A DNA stretch of 64,000 nt from Lenzites betulinus (GCA_022264855.1 JABYQU010000013.1:496001-560000); one strand, 5' to 3'. Positions 1 through 16,600 are shown, numbered from the stretch's first letter. A program made the numbers and translations. Notes: generated by a model from the sequence alone, not told the origin.

Positions 1-11
1 CGTTCATCGCC

Positions 12-938
12 ATGGTTGATCCGGCGACGCCTCCATCGTTCGACGCGTCAGAGAGCCACTCGCTACTCCCATGGCTGGATGAAAGCCTCACTGCTACTAG
101 TACTCCCTTACTGCTCATCCAACCCGACTACACCGCGGAAACGGAAGATCTAATCGCATTCGATGGACCTACCTTCGACCCTGCGTCATTGACCGCACTC
201 TCTCCTGACGTTTCTACTGCACCACCCGAGGAACCGTCTCCCCGGACCGAAACTCTAGAAGCCACCCTGCTACCAACGCCTGCAATTGAAGCTACATCCG
301 ACGTGCTTCCTTCTCTCAGGACCTCCTGGTGCAAGGACCCTCCCTCGCAGAACGTAGAATGCGACCTCCGCGCGACTGTCGACGCGCTCCTCAAGCGAAA
401 GAAAGCCTCGCAGCGCGGGATCGCAGACGAAAACGCGTCCCTCCGGGAAGAAGTCAGTTTCCTACGGGACACCCTCCGGCTCGCCTCGCCCGAGGACAGC
501 GACGCGAAGCAGCTCGCCGCCGCGCTCGAGCAGGAACGCACGGAGCGCCTGCGCTCGCAGGCGACGTCCGACGCGCACGTCGACTACCTCGTGGCGCAGC
601 TCGCAAGCAGCAACAAGGAACAAGCTGCTGTTGAGCAAGCGCTTACGGCGAGCGACCAGGAGCTCGCGGTGTGCCAAGACAAGCTCGCGGCCGCGATGGA
701 ACGTTGTGAGGCGCTCGAGGAGGAGAACAGGACTGTCAAGTCCTCGCTGGGCCTCTTCGCCAGACAGCGCCCCGGGACCGTTCGCCAACAAATGCAGGGA
801 ATGCTCTACGAAGTCGCTGAGGAGCGCGCAAACCTGAGAAAACTGGAAGTCTTGGAGCAAGCACAGGAGAAGGCTGGGCAGACACGCGACGAAGTCAAGA
901 GGATCGGCACTTTCAATGTGTGGCACATTTATATGTGA
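12..938 (+). CDS. coiled-coil protein of unknown function
   Basis: This is a single open frame of 308 codons; I do not recognise the family. The first ~120 residues are acidic and rich in Ser, Thr and Pro, so probably disordered. From about residue 120 to 280 the sequence is strongly heptad-like and rich in Leu, Glu, Ala and Arg, with stretches such as ENASLREEVSFLRDTLRLA, which predicts a long coiled coil. The ATG lies only 12 bases from the window edge, and I see no evidence that an upstream exon is missing, but this cannot be excluded. The last residues (RIGTFNVWHIYM) look unlike the rest and might be read-through past an unrecognised donor. It converges with the next gene on the minus strand. 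A cytoskeletal or scaffold role is possible but is only an inference. Confidence 0.6.
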   Translation: MVDPATPPSFDASESHSLLPWLDESLTATSTPLLLIQPDYTAETEDLIAFDGPTFDPASLTALSPDVSTAPPEEPSPRTETLEATLLPTPAIEATSDVLPSLRTSWCKDPPSQNVECDLRATVDALLKRKKASQRGIADENASLREEVSFLRDTLRLASPEDSDAKQLAAALEQERTERLRSQATSDAHVDYLVAQLASSNKEQAAVEQALTASDQELAVCQDKLAAAMERCEALEEENRTVKSSLGLFARQRPGTVRQQMQGMLYEVAEERANLRKLEVLEQAQEKAGQTRDEVKRIGTFNVWHIYM

Positions 939-1183
939 TACGCCTTCCGTTTGCTGAGCGCTACTTTATCCGACAGTACCCCAGACGCGGCAACAAGAAA
1001 CAGAACAGCCTGACGCAGACGAAGCGTGCCGGATTATCAAGCTCGAATCATAACTTGCCGTGAATTGACATTGATCGTACAAGCGGGACATTATCCATAT
1101 CATGTAACAACATGTGTAGCGTAATAGTAAGGCGATAGAAGATAGCCGGTTAGGCTGGACAGTCGATAGTGTGGGTGCAAATC

Positions 1184-2807
1184 TCATACACCTGACATGG
1201 TACGCGATCTGCGAGGCTGGTCCCAAGTGCTAGTATCCGCTGCTGTGCGGAGAGGCTGGGAGCTTGGCATTCTGGACCTCCGCATCTCCAACGGCACCCG
1301 GGGCCAGACGGTGACCGGCGGTTTCCTGTGGCGCTGCTGGGATTGAGGTCCTTCCGCTTTACTTGCATCCTGCGGCAGATCTTCGACTTCTTCGATAGAG
1401 GCATGCGTGGGGCTAGAGGATGTAGACAATAAAATATCTTTGTATGACTAGGGATGCCAGAGAGTGAGATGGTACGACGGTGTGATTTTGGGATCGAGAA
1501 CACGCACGCTGGCTCCTCTGATTATCTCTGGCTTCACCCTGGCCAGGGTAATTGCCTCCTCGAGTAAAGGCGAAAGTGGGCAGTGGGTCTGACTGCGAAC
1601 ACGGGGAGCGGCGCGAGCGTTCAGCTGCTCAGTGACGTCGGTGAGTTCTGAAGGCAAGACGAGGGCGGGGGTAGACGTCGTTGGTGCGGGAATAAAAGTG
1701 GAGTTGGCTCTGAGGTTTCTCGTTCGGGTCAAGCTCTGTGAACTTGACACAGATGGAGCGCGTCGTGAATCTGCGAGTAGTCGCGCAAGCCCCTGTAGAT
1801 GCTCTCAGTACCGATGAAAGGAGGTGCAGAGTTGACGCGGACGAGCTGATAGATGTACCTGAGCCATTCGCAGCGCGATTTCCTCGTCTTCGAGGAGGGT
1901 ATCAATGCGGTCTTCGAAGAAGGTATCTATGTGTGGTAAGGTGGGAGAAGACTCCATGTGTAACATCTCTAGCTCGTCGAGGCCGCCGGGAGATGACACA
2001 TGCCCAGGGGAAACACGCATAGGAAGAGCCGGTATGGTATCGATGGCAGCCCCCGTATTCACGGTGAAGGAAGACCCATCAGAGTCCTCTTGGTTCAAGG
2101 AAGTGACGAAGTTCAACTGTGCCGGAATTGGTGGATGTTCTTTTTTGACTTCGTCCGCAAAGAGATCACCGAATTCGACGGAGTTGCTGGGGGTAAATGC
2201 ACGGGGACTACGCTGTAGACCATTTCGTGCCGTGTTTGATATGGGAAGGATTGCAAACACGTACCTGTTCGGTAAGATCCTCGACTACACTCTTCGCAGG
2301 GCACAGAGGCTGAGTAACCCGGAATCTGTCGACAAGTGACGAGCAGCCAGTCCAGAGCAGACATAGCAGTAGTAGAAGTACGAGTAACTCCAAGCCTTCC
2401 GTATTCGCTGGAGAAGCTTGGTGTTGACCTTCAAAACATGCGTCGTCATGATCCGAAGCCCAGAAGGATGAATTTGTTGAGCCACAGATTCCTAGTTTGC
2501 CGGACGCTCGTGGAGAAAATCGTCCGAAAGTCTCTGGAAGATGGGAAGAGGAGTGCAAAGGTAGAGGGCGCCAGAGGGGCTGTAGGGGTCGAGAACTAGA
2601 AGAATCAGGGCGGGGGTTGGTGAGAAGGCTAGCGATAGGTGAGAACATGAAGCCTAGGAGACGCGTTTGAGGGATAGCCTGTGAGATGAGAGTGGTCACG
2701 TAGCGCGGGTTCAACGCAGTGAGCATGAAGACGCCGGCGAACACGAAGGGTAGAAGAAACATCCTGAAGTGCGAGATAACACAGACCAGCAGGAGCTGAG
2801 AGGACAC
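1184..2807 (-). CDS. unrecognised membrane protein, 480 aa, four exons
   Basis: I do not recognise the family. Exons are 2807-2265, 2212-1859, 1792-1476 and 1412-1184; the three introns (52, 66 and 63 bp) are GT-AG, and the exons sum to exactly 481 codons including the stop. The N terminus is hydrophobic over about residues 4-30, suggesting a signal anchor. A second hydrophobic run follows near residues 140-160 (LELLVLLLLLCLLW). After that the protein is hydrophilic, with an acidic stretch (FFEDRIDTLLEDEEIAL) and a basic, Pro- and Ser-rich C terminus. The layout fits a small-loop membrane anchor with a long cytoplasmic tail, but the function is unknown. It is divergent from the LEA2-type gene across a 1.6-kb spacer. 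The first exon might hold another intron that I could not resolve. Confidence 0.6.
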
Positions 2808-4430
2808 GAAGGAGGGCGGTGGTCTTATATATACCTTCGCCGTTCAACCACGCGCAAACAAGAGACAAACAAGGGGACGATCGATCGACCGGCCGTGACG
2901 GAACGACCGCCAGTACTTTAAATTGCTGGGACTTAAAACGACCATCCATGGGTCTGTTCATGGTCAGTAAACATGTCTCGCGGTTCAAAGTATACAAAAC
3001 TTACCTAGCACTCGGAGTCGCTCACCACTTCCCTGGCCGCTGCAAAGGTTTCTTCATATTGTAGTTGACGAGCCTTCGCAGGTTCACTAGTGGCAGCGAA
3101 CACGCCGCCGCTACTTCCCTGGCACTGCATGTTCTAAAGAATTTGCTACGGAAAAATATGTCTCAAATACGAAGTTTTCTTTCCATTTTGTGCTCATTTA
3201 CTACGACCTGAAATATCCACAGGTTTGTACGGAACATATCTGGTACGATCACGTGCCGAACGCATCGAACCCCAGATAAGGCACAAGGAGGTCTTCGTGA
3301 CGGGCATAATACTCTTGAAGTCGAACCTCCACCATCTCTCCTCCTCCTCGCCGAAGGGCCGTCTTCCCCACACCGCCGCCTCTTCCTCATTCCGATGCGT
3401 GTCAGACACCCTCCTCCCCTCGACTCAGCACTAGCCCATGTAATATGTACTGACCTACTAATTAAACAGCATGATCAGTGCGGAAAACACGCATATAGCG
3501 AGGTAAAATCATCATTACTAGCTTACAACCTTTCAAACTGATGTTAGTACTAATCGATTTCTGCAGCCCATCGGTACATTTTTCGACCGCGCTCGTTCAA
3601 CTTCTGACAGCCTTCGAGTTCGTTACTAATATTGCTAACATACTGACTTACTAACACCACTGACATACTGACTTACTGACATTACTAACAATACTGACAT
3701 ACTAATCTGGTGGGCTTGATGAGGTCCAAGTACGTTGTAAGTACTCTTAGTAGTGTATAGTCTCATGTTCAATATATATCTTGTGCCGGCCGCATATGAT
3801 AGCTGTGGCTTGTTTGAGTGCTATGTAAGCGCCAACGCGCGAAGAGCCAGGCTAGTGCCAGGCTACGTCATTTGAGATAGGCGCCGAATTCTAAAAAACA
3901 TCGAGGAAAACTAGCGGAAAACGGTATATATTGTGTGCGTTTGCTCGGGGTTTGCTGCGAAGTAATGTTAGGAAAATATCCATCATACTCTGACTTTGAC
4001 TGACATTTTTCGGTAGCAAATGTCGGGCGACGCCCAGTGTGGAAAGTACCCTGATAATGTGAGCGGGTTTACTTACATTATACCTTACCATGGGTCCACA
4101 GGGAGCACTAGTTCATGATTTCCTACGTGTTCTGTCATCGAGCGGTCAAACAATACTCACTCACTCACTGCATGTATCCAAGGCCAGATTAGACGCTGGA
4201 AGGAGAGCGCCACGTGCTGCGCCACTCGGGCTGCGGGGCTGCGGCGGACGACGGCTACTTGAAGGCTGTTCCTTGCCCGTCCTTATTTCCACCCCTCCTC
4301 ACAACCTGCGCGCAGGCCGCCCCACCTCTCTCTCAACCCCCGTGTCCCTGTCTACGACTCTATCCTACTTGGTATCCGCTTAACATTCCCGTCTACTTCA
4401 CACGACCACCTCACGATCACATCTCCGAGC
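2808..4430. other. 1.6-kb intergenic region between divergent genes
   Basis: The region separates the membrane-protein gene (minus) from the LEA2-type gene (plus). It is more AT-rich than its surroundings and has no open frame that I would call a gene. It contains a short tandem repeat near 3622-3710. A pyrimidine-rich stretch with CT runs lies just before the LEA2 start (about 4300-4400), as is common upstream of basidiomycete genes. Confidence 0.6.
3622..3710. repeat. degenerate tandem repeat, ACATACTGACTTACTAAC type
   Basis: About 90 bp are built from imperfect copies of an 18-bp unit (ACATACTGACTTACTAAC and variants) and of its half unit ACTGACATACT. It lies in the AT-richer spacer, away from coding sequence. 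Confidence 0.75.
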
Positions 4431-5641
4431 ATGGCTACGTACAGCGATCCGTATGCGGCCGGCCAATACGCGCACCAGCACCAGCACCAGGATGCGCCCT
4501 TCAACCCGTATGAGGTGCAGCAGCAGCAGCAAGCCGCATACAGGCCGTATGACCAGGGTGGCTACGGCGACGAGTATGACGCCTCCGGTCGTGCGAAAGA
4601 AGCGAACTCTGGACTGAGGAACGGATATGGAGAGGACGCAGTACCAGTGCCTATGGGCGAGAAGTGAGCACATCAAACGCAGCCGCTAATATCTGGATGG
4701 ATGTGTGCTCATGCGCGTGATCCTTCGTAGGACGTCAGCCTCCGTGAGGGCATGGCGGTATGAACACCAGGGCAAGATGTGGACCAAAGGCAGCCGTGCA
4801 CGCTGCTTCGGCAGGTTTTTCTGCTGCACGCTCATGATCTTCATCTTCCTTGTCATCAGCATCATCCTCTCCCTGGCCCTGGTATGTGATGAGGAAACCT
4901 GTCTTCCAAGCATGTCGTTCTGATGATGGTTTGTGCTGCGCAGTGGCTCCGCCCACCGAACATCATCGTGGGGACGCCCACCCCTGATCTCAGTACTTTC
5001 AACATCGATACTACCACTGAGAGCATCAGCTTGGGCATGCCCGTGAACGTCAGGTATGCTCGTAATGTCTAGCTAATGTCTCGACTCGTGCTAACTGTAT
5101 ATTAGCATCAACAACCCGAATTACTTCCCGGTCGACATCTCCTACCTGGACGCTACGGTCTTCTACCCTATCAACAACACCCAAATTGGTTCTGGCCATG
5201 AGGGCAAGATCGTATTGAAGCAACACCAGCAGACGAATTTCACCTTCCCTGTGACCGTAGCTTACAACGCGACCTCGGACCCGAGCGGCGCCGTGCTCCT
5301 TGATCTTGCCAAGCGCTGCGGCCTTGACGGGAGCGCTGGGTCAGACGTGTCGCTCACCGTCGCCGTAAAGGTGCGTTTCAGGTGATATGTCGGCTGCGGC
5401 GTATACTCACCGCCCTGTAGGTTGCAATTAAGATACTTGATATTCCTATCACACACACCATCACCGACCAGGTGTCCTTCTCATGCCCGCTCCAGAGCGT
5501 GGGTTCTGAGCTACAGGTCAGTGGTCACGCCATTTCACTTGGACAGGCGCAGCATGCTTATGCCTCACATCTTCTCAGGCGCTCTTGCAGGCTCTTGGGC
5601 TTTCCACCTCGGACCTTTCAAGTTTGGCAGACCTGTTGTGA
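4431..5641 (+). CDS. LEA2-domain single-pass membrane protein (fungal LEA14/NDR1-like)
   Basis: Six exons (4431-4663, 4731-4881, 4944-5053, 5106-5370, 5421-5516, 5591-5641) give a 301-aa protein with an exact reading frame. The first ~85 residues are disordered, rich in Gln, His and Tyr. A short basic-Cys stretch (RARCFGRFFCC) leads into one transmembrane helix of about 20 residues (LMIFIFLVISIILSLAL). The rest is a beta-rich domain with the run INNPNYFPVDISYLDATVFY and later FTFPVTVAYN, typical of the LEA_2 family. Proteins of this type have a cytoplasmic N terminus and an LEA2 domain on the far side of the membrane. In fungi they are mostly uncharacterised, with links to stress tolerance or the vacuole and plasma membrane. 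It converges with the DUF726 gene, 195 bp away. Confidence 0.85.
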
Positions 5642-5836
5642 TAGAGTCGGCCTTGGCTTCGCATGCTCTCGTACACTCTTCTCGGACTACGTACTTAGTT
5701 AGACAAGTGCTGAGTGCTCACGGACATTAGTTTTCCTCTAGTAATACATCGCTCTTCGCATGTACACAAGCCTCGGAATATCGTAAGGAACTGTATCAGT
5801 ACAAAGCTCTCACACGGAGCAACACCAGACTGCCTT

Positions 5837-7689
5837 CTACACAGGGGGGACGTCTGACTCTGGCCCGGCCTTAACAGCCCGCTCTGCCTCCTCTTCGGTC
5901 ATACCCACTTCTTCCTCGATCTTCGCCGCCTTGCGCTCGAGCTGCCGCGCGACCTCCGCCCTGTCGACGCCCGGCGCGCCACACTGCGCGAGACACTGCC
6001 CGATCATGCCCCGCCACTTCAAGTGCCCGTCCACCTGCTCGCACGCTACATTCTCTACTCCCTGCACGTCCACCGCCTGCAGGCCCGCGACGCCCCAGTT
6101 CATGCCCGACACGCGCGCGAGCACCGCGAGCACGTAGTCGTTCGCCCCATACCCGTTCACGACGCGCCCGGCGGCGACGCGGCGCAGGGCAGCCCACTGC
6201 GCGGGGTCCGTCGGGAGCGGGCTCCCGAAGAGGAACACGTCCTGCACGAGCCCGAGCGTCTTCGCGGGGGGCAGGGACGCGAGGTGCTGGAGCGCCTCGA
6301 AGATGACGAGGGAGCCGAGGGAGTACCCGACGAGCGTGACGGGGCGCGCGCCGAGGACGCGCTGTGCGAGGAGCGTGCCGAGGACTTTGCCGGTCTTGAC
6401 GGCGAGCGCGCGGGTCTGCATCCATGGGTTGTCTGTGGGTCCTCGTTAGACCACGGGGAAGAAGGATGGGCCGAGGAGGCTGACCGATGATTTTGGTAAT
6501 CTTCATCCATGCTACGGGAGATAGAGCGGCGAAGAGGGCGGCGAGGAAGGTCTGCTTTATAATTTGGGCCTTGATGTACAGCATTGCTTGCGCCGTGACA
6601 AGGTCTACGAGGGCCGTAGATAGCTTCTGAAGGGCCTCGACTTCCTACGACCGGAGTGAGAAGGGAGGAAGAGCGACTATTTCGGAAGCACTCGCCCATT
6701 GCAATGCAAATGTATCTTCGCCACCGAACACCGTCCAAGGTGCTGTAACGTCATCGGGGGATTCTAGCCATCCGGTGACGCATAACCGGACAGCCATAGT
6801 CTCTTTAGGCTCGTGCACCGGCTTGATGGAGAGGTCCCTGACCTCCCTGGTATATTCGCTGATGACTTGCGCCGTCCTTCTTGAGCCGTATGCACCGAAC
6901 AGTGCCCCACACACCACGGACGATCCGGCAAGGCCAGTGGCCAGCATGCCCACCGCGGTGCCCCCGACTCCAAGCCACCCCAGAACGGTGGTCGCAGCCG
7001 CGCCGACAGCAGGCGCAGCAAGCCCGCCTGTTACTCCGATGAGGACGCCCCCAGCAACGGCACCTACCCCCACGCCGACCATGCGCAGCACTTTGCTTCT
7101 CCGCGCATGTTCTTCCTTGGCAGCGTCGGTCTTCTTGCCCGCCTCTTCTATCGCTTTGCGCGGGTCTTTGAGGGTCGCTGCTACGACTTCCTCGTCTATG
7201 GGACCTATGAGAAAGAGAAAGGCGCGCGTGCGGCTGGAATATTCCTTGTTGGATGTGACGTGGAGGAGGAGGACAGTATGCAAGAGTGGTGAGAGCTGTT
7301 TCTGGGGTGGAAGCGGTGGTAGACCGACTGTCGATGTATCGGAAAGGGGGTCAAATTGCGGGGCTTCGCCTGCGTACGAGGATTGGCGTCATCAACTTGC
7401 GACAGAACCTGAGGATCATGTGGACTTTACCTCCACCAGGTTCACGACATGCTAGCCAAACGTTCTTCAGTGTCTCCTGGGCCCATTCGTTTAGGGCATC
7501 TACAAATGCGTCCTTCGTTTCAAAGGCCTTTTTCGTGTTCACAGCGTAATCCTCCGCGTTTGCATACAACTCCGCGGTGTTACGAAAGCTAGCGAGACGG
7601 CGCGAAAGTCGTTCGAACACAGCCTGGTTGTCGGCCTCGCTCAGCTCTTTCGGCGGGGTTACCTTCGTCAAGTCACTCTTCTCAGACAT
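5837..7689 (-). CDS. DUF726 / TMCO4-like alpha/beta-hydrolase membrane protein
   Basis: Multi-exon gene starting MSEKSDLTKV at 7689 and ending ESDVPPV at 5837. The N-terminal exon carries a helical segment; the next holds a Gly/Ala-rich hydrophobic hairpin (VGVGVGAVAGGVLIG, then VLGWLGVGGTAVGML), the membrane region of DUF726 proteins. The C-terminal exon holds the hydrolase part with the GXSXG nucleophile elbow LVGYSLGSLV and a later VNGYGANDYVLA stretch. Human TMCO4 and yeast Mil1 (YFL034W, outer mitochondrial membrane) are in this family; the enzymatic substrate is unknown. The last splice into the hydrolase exon is clean (KIIG joined to DNPWMQTRALAVKTG). The junctions near 7350-7300 and 6700-6640 could not be fixed with confidence. 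It is divergent from YME1. Confidence 0.85.
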
Positions 7690-8382
7690 GGTCGTGCGGT
7701 ATGAAGCCCTGCTGAATGGATAAGGTTATGTAGGATACTCAGACGCAGCAGATACGATCGACGTCATGAGGAGCGAGCGAGGACCCGGGACCGGCGGCCG
7801 TGTGTAACCCCACAACGCACAAATATTTGGCCCAGTGTACAAACCCGTGATCTTACCTGTGTGAGCCTTCTGGTTGCGTTGACGAATAAGTTGAAGGATA
7901 TAAGTCCGTATAGAGACCGTGGCTGGCGAGATAGATGAGTTTCTAGGCGAGATGGGTTTCTGTTCGCAGACCGGCGGACTTCGACAAGCGCGCCGCGGCG
8001 CTACCAGTGCACGATGTCGTCATGCATAGTATGGACTTCCGAGACTATTGTTTAAGTCGCTCAGGACGCTTCAACTGTCAGTGTGAGGAAGAATGGCAAA
8101 TGATCTTGGCAAGAGGAAACTTCCCTCCGAGTCCAACCAACTCTCGCAGTACTTGGGCGTCTTCTTCATTCGAGGACATTAGCGCCCATAGCTTGCGTCA
8201 CGCACGTGCCGGAGCCAGTCCCCGGAAACTTCAGCCTCAGCCCTTGGCTTCTAACCCGTTCCTCCGTTCTAGCCCGTATCCCGACGACTACAAGGGCGAC
8301 TGTGTCAGGCTCCTGGACGTCGTAGTCGGCGATGTCGATGTCGGCTGTAAGTGGAACGGTATCTTCTCTGTACGCCGCAAGC
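7690..8382. promoter_or_regulatory. shared upstream region of DUF726 and YME1 genes
   Basis: A 690-bp spacer between two divergent genes, expected to hold both promoters. Open frames inside it (for example 8007-8408) have no protein-like character. No specific regulatory site could be identified by eye. Confidence 0.45.
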
Positions 8383-11976
<3,594 letters not shown>

Positions 11977-13478
11977 CGCGAGCGCCCGCCCGATGTAGTT
12001 CTTGCTCTTGTTCTCTCTCCGTGCATCTCAAATGGGTCTCATCAATCGTATACGCTGTCTGTTGCTGCTCCTCCCCGCACGGTCTAGTAATCTCCTCTGT
12101 TGTAAATATACACACTTCCACACTCCGCTCCCTGACGCCCGCCTGCGTCCAGCTTCTCCCCGCCCCCCGCGCGCCCGTCCATGGCTTCTCTGGAGGCTGG
12201 CGTCCGCAGTGTGGCCGTGTCCCAGGCACTCTGTCCTCGTGCTGTGCCCTATGGCCTTGTTCTGGCGTAAATGAAGGGGCAGCGGGCGCCCCGCTGGCGC
12301 GACGCTGCTTCTCCCAGGACGCCCAGCGGGGCCCACCGTTCTCCCCCTCCTGCTGAAACTCAGCGAAGGTTCGCGTGCAGATAGAGGGGACGGGCGTGGA
12401 CCCCGGACGCGGCCCAGGGCCACGGCACAGGCTGCGCAGTACTAGCTCACCTGAGTGCGTGAGTGAGCGGGCGAGCGTACACAGTCACGCACCGCACCGA
12501 TACTCCCACCCCCGCGTCCGTCAGAAATTCCGCGGACGGTGGGAGAGAGAGAGACAGCGGACGTGCGCCCGCGCGTCCTGTCCGAGAAGACCGCCCCCGT
12601 CGATCGAGCTCGACGGCGCGGGTGGGCAACTGGGGAGCTGGAAGCGGGGAAGCGGGACGGGGGAAGCTGCAGGCCCGAAACCTACGGCTAGTGCGCGGAC
12701 GCAGGGCAGGCAGGCAGGCACGCGTACCCACGTACCCGCGTCCTTCGCGCCACCCGCGCTTTCCTCGCGGGATCCGAGCAAGGCCTCTCCGGTGGGAACG
12801 GCAGCGCGGACTGGGCGTCGCCCCGCCGCTCTAGCGGCGCGCGGGTGCCGTCCCAAGTATGTGCAGTGTTCGGATTCCGGGGACGCGCGCGGGCTGGGCG
12901 GTGGGAGCGCGAGCGTGCGCCGGGGCGCGTCCGCGGCGGTAAGCTAGACGCTATGCAGTGACGCTGCTGCGCGGGGCATGATATCGCGCGCGCACACTGC
13001 AGACGAAACGCACCCAGCCCAGTGTCATCGTCGTACCAAGCGTGGGTGCGCGGGTGGCTCGCGCAAGACGTCAAGGTTCGCGCAGCGCTAGCCGGCTTCG
13101 CGGACGGTGCCTGCGCATCGCGCATCGCTCAATAAGAGGTGCTATTGCTAGTCTCGGCCGCGTCCGCCCGGGGCGGGAGAAGCCCGCGCTCACACTGTCA
13201 GAATTCCCCTCGGCCACAGGCGGTCGGCCGCACGGGAACCGGGCTCGGAGTGGGTGCGGCGGACGTCGATGACGGAGGCGCGATGACATGGCATCGATAT
13301 CTGCACCCTGCGAGGCTGCGCGGTCCACGGTGCGTGCGCTGGGGAGGGCATCGCGTGTGGACAGGACAGCAAAGTTCAAAGTGCGCACAGGCCCCGCGCG
13401 GCGAGCCCGGGCTGGCAGCACAGATATGCAGATCGCCCCGCTTCGCCTTCGTCTTCTCGCCGCGCTCCCTGGGCCGGT

Positions 13479-13520
13479 GCGCGATGCGCGATGCGCGAGG
13501 CACGATGCGTGATGCGCGAT
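13479..13520. repeat. GATGCGC short tandem repeat
   Basis: About six imperfect copies of GATGCGCGA-like units in 42 bp, inside the 5-kb gene-poor region. Confidence 0.7.
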
Positions 13521-13565
13521 CTGGCAGTGTAACGGGAGAAGCGGCTCGCCAGCCGCGCCGTCAGT

Positions 13566-13602
13566 GTAATACCAATACCAATATCAATACCAATATACCA
13601 AT
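13566..13602. repeat. ATACCA / ATATCA short tandem repeat
   Basis: Six imperfect copies of the hexamer AATACC in about 37 bp. It stands out as AT-rich within very GC-rich surroundings. Confidence 0.7.
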
Positions 13603-16600
13603 AGCATCCACCTCACCACGCCCGCCACCCGAGCAGCAACGCGCGGGGGGAGCCAGTGTCCGGGGTGGTTCTCCGGCAATCCTCGGGTGGGCCGCGTGCT
13701 TCGAATTCGAGTTCGAATTCGCGGTGCGCGAGCTGAGGCGGACGGATGTGGCGAGCACGCCAGGGGTGCGGTGCGCTTCGCGCTGACGTCGCGACGCTCC
13801 AGTATGATATTGACGTCCGCGTGGGCGCGTCGCGCCGCCGGGAGCACTTCGCCCGGTGAGTGCCCGAGCCCGTGCAAGCCTGGGACGGACGAACGACCCC
13901 CCGTCAACGCGTCAGTCCTCGTCTGCGGACCACGGGCCCAGCCCCTCGGATGTATTGTGAATCCCTGTGAATCCCTGTGAGTCCTGCTTGAGTCTCAAGT
14001 CTCAGTCTCGATGATATCGCGCCAGCCTGAGATAATCGCGAACCGGATGCGGTGCCCCCACCGGGACCCCGTGCGGCGCGGGCCTCTGGTGGGAGAGGGC
14101 CGGCGCGCACGCGTTCCGTTCGGAGAAGCACCACCGTCGGGGTCGCTGAGTTTGGAATGCGCGCGCGTTGGAAGTTGGAAGTTGGGACGGAGCCGGGAGT
14201 GGTGGCAGCGGCATGGCCGGAGAAGGATCGACTCGGAAGGAAGACGCCGCCGCGGCCGCGGGGGATGCATGATGTGCGGCGGGGCGTGTCTGGTGGGCCC
14301 GCCGCCGCCGCCGCCGTTGGCTGTAGTAGCAGTAGCAGGAGCAAGTACGCACCCTCTGCTTGTATAACGCGGTGCTCCGCGGACGCGGGCGCACCGAGCC
14401 GTGGAATGCGTGCCGTCGTATGTGGGTCGCCATCGGTGAGAGCCCGGCGTACATATACGGGGAGATTGCGACTGGCGCGTCCAAGCCTCAGACTCAGGCT
14501 GGCGGGCCTGCTTGACGCCGCTGCCAGAATAGCCGAGCGAAGGGGGCTGGCAAATGGGCACTGTACGTACGCGGTGCGAAAGCCTCAGGTCAGTGGAACG
14601 GTCAGCCTCGCCGGGGGTGCGGGACGGATCCAGCGACTCGGCGAGTGGGGGAAGGGGAAGGAAGCGAAGGGGAGGGAAGCGATGCGGCTGACGAAGCCTT
14701 CGACGCGGATTTGCCTCGTCGGAGTGTGGGTCTGCCCGAGCGGAGGCTATAGATGGGCGGTGGGTGGGGCGGCGCAGGGAACAAGGGGACTCGGAGGACA
14801 ATGCGTAGCGGCTGGCGCACGTGCTTTGTGCTGGCAGCCAGCCGAGGCGGCACCACGAGGGGGAGGGGGAGGCGGGGCGAGGCGAGCAGGCAGACGATCG
14901 CTGCACGCGGGCCCGTTGCGGATGGTGCTGTGGATTTATCGATGGTGCACTGTGGAATGCCGGCGCGAGCTCGGGTACCGCTCGCTATCTTCGGCGATCC
15001 AACGCGCGGGTCACGACTCGCGAGCCAATAGGGCGTTTGTGCGCGGGCAATTGAATGGTGGTAGGGGATGCCAGTGGTGAGCGGACCGGATAACGAGGGA
15101 ATACTGATGAACAGGCTGTGTCTGCGGAGGGGGCAGATCGAGGCGCGGAGGAGCGGGCAAGCAGTCATGGGATATATCTGAGGCACTCACCGCAGCCGGC
15201 AAGTTAGGTATTCTCAGGTGGCTTGAGAACCGGTAGAGAAGTGTAACTTACCGAGCTTTCCACACCCACTCGGGCACCGAGCGGCGAGCGCAATTCGCCG
15301 CGATTTTGTCAATATCAATATCTCGGCAGTGTCGGTCGAGTCGCAGAGCGGGACAAGAGCAAGGCCGGAGAGGCATGTGGTGCTTGAGGATGCGACTATC
15401 GAGTCCTGTATGGAACTGGGCAATTGAGGCATGCTTGAGAGGTGCCATAGGCTGCCATAGGATGAGATCTCTGGCGATGAAACAAACGATGATGATTCAC
15501 GAGCGTGAATGAGACCGTGTAGTATGTATTAAGGTACGAGGACAGACGAGCACGGGGCGGTGTCGGGCAGCGCAAATACAGGCGAGGCGACTGGACGAGG
15601 AAAGGCAGCTTGCGGGACTGCAGGACGTGAGTGGTGGACGAGGGGGTGCTGTTCCACAGGGGCTGGGCCAGCGTTGGTGCACGCGGACGAGGGGCCCGAA
15701 ATCACGGTGTGGTGATGCCTCTCTGGGCGATGATAAATGGCATGAGAACGACGGGTAGCTGTTTCGAGCCTAGTGTGGCGGACGAGGGTTCGGGAGAGAC
15801 GTCAACCGCCACGAGTTGGGAGGGGGAAGCGCTTCGGCATGTGTAGAGGAGAAGCAGACGGCCGCGCCGTCTCGCGCGCGTTGGACGAGGATATTAATTC
15901 GAACTGCGACGGATGGTGAAACGCGGAGGCGAGCGTTTGGAGTTGCTGTACTAGCCGCCCGAGCCGGATGAATGACGACCGGACACAAAGGGCAGACGCT
16001 GGAAGGACCGAGGGTCGAAGCCAGACAAGTTTGGGTCGTCGTTGTCGGTTTCTGTACGCAGGATAGACGTAATGAACCGATCGTAGGGTGGTGTCTGGCA
16101 GCTGGCCACACTGGCAGGGCGACCGGATGAGGGTCGGGTGTACACCGCTGTCCTTGTTCTATGCTGCCACTGCTCTTGTTGTCTGCTGGGCGGGCGCACA
16201 CTCGCAGCGCGCAAACCGACGAGTGCGACTGGGTGGTATACAATGTCGTTGGGAGCCGTACGTGTAACGTGAGGACGGACGCGGGGTCGTTCCAACTTAG
16301 TAAGATAGAGTCGGAATGGTGGCGTCCCTTTTTGCGGGGCGATCGACCCAGGGCTGCGGGGTGGCGGGGGTCCTCGGGCGAGCGGAACGCACCTGCCCGA
16401 ACGGGGATTCCATCTGAAGGGGGATTTGTATTCGAGGGCGCTCGGCATCCGCCCGAACCGTCTTGTTCTGGTGGACGACGCGGGCGGGCTGGCACTACGG
16501 GGGCTGGCAGCTGCACTCGCCGCGATTCGTCCACAGGACCCTGCTATCCATATGCTGCCATCATCTGCTCGCCCTCCCCCGCGCCGGCTGCGCTTCCGCC

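Noticed and set aside
13995..14906. Long minus-strand frame (303 codons), and the overlapping plus-strand frame 14052-15080
   Set aside because: Both are Arg/Pro/Ser/Gly-rich, overlap each other on opposite strands, show no domain and no splice-supported extension. GC-rich DNA produces such frames by chance.
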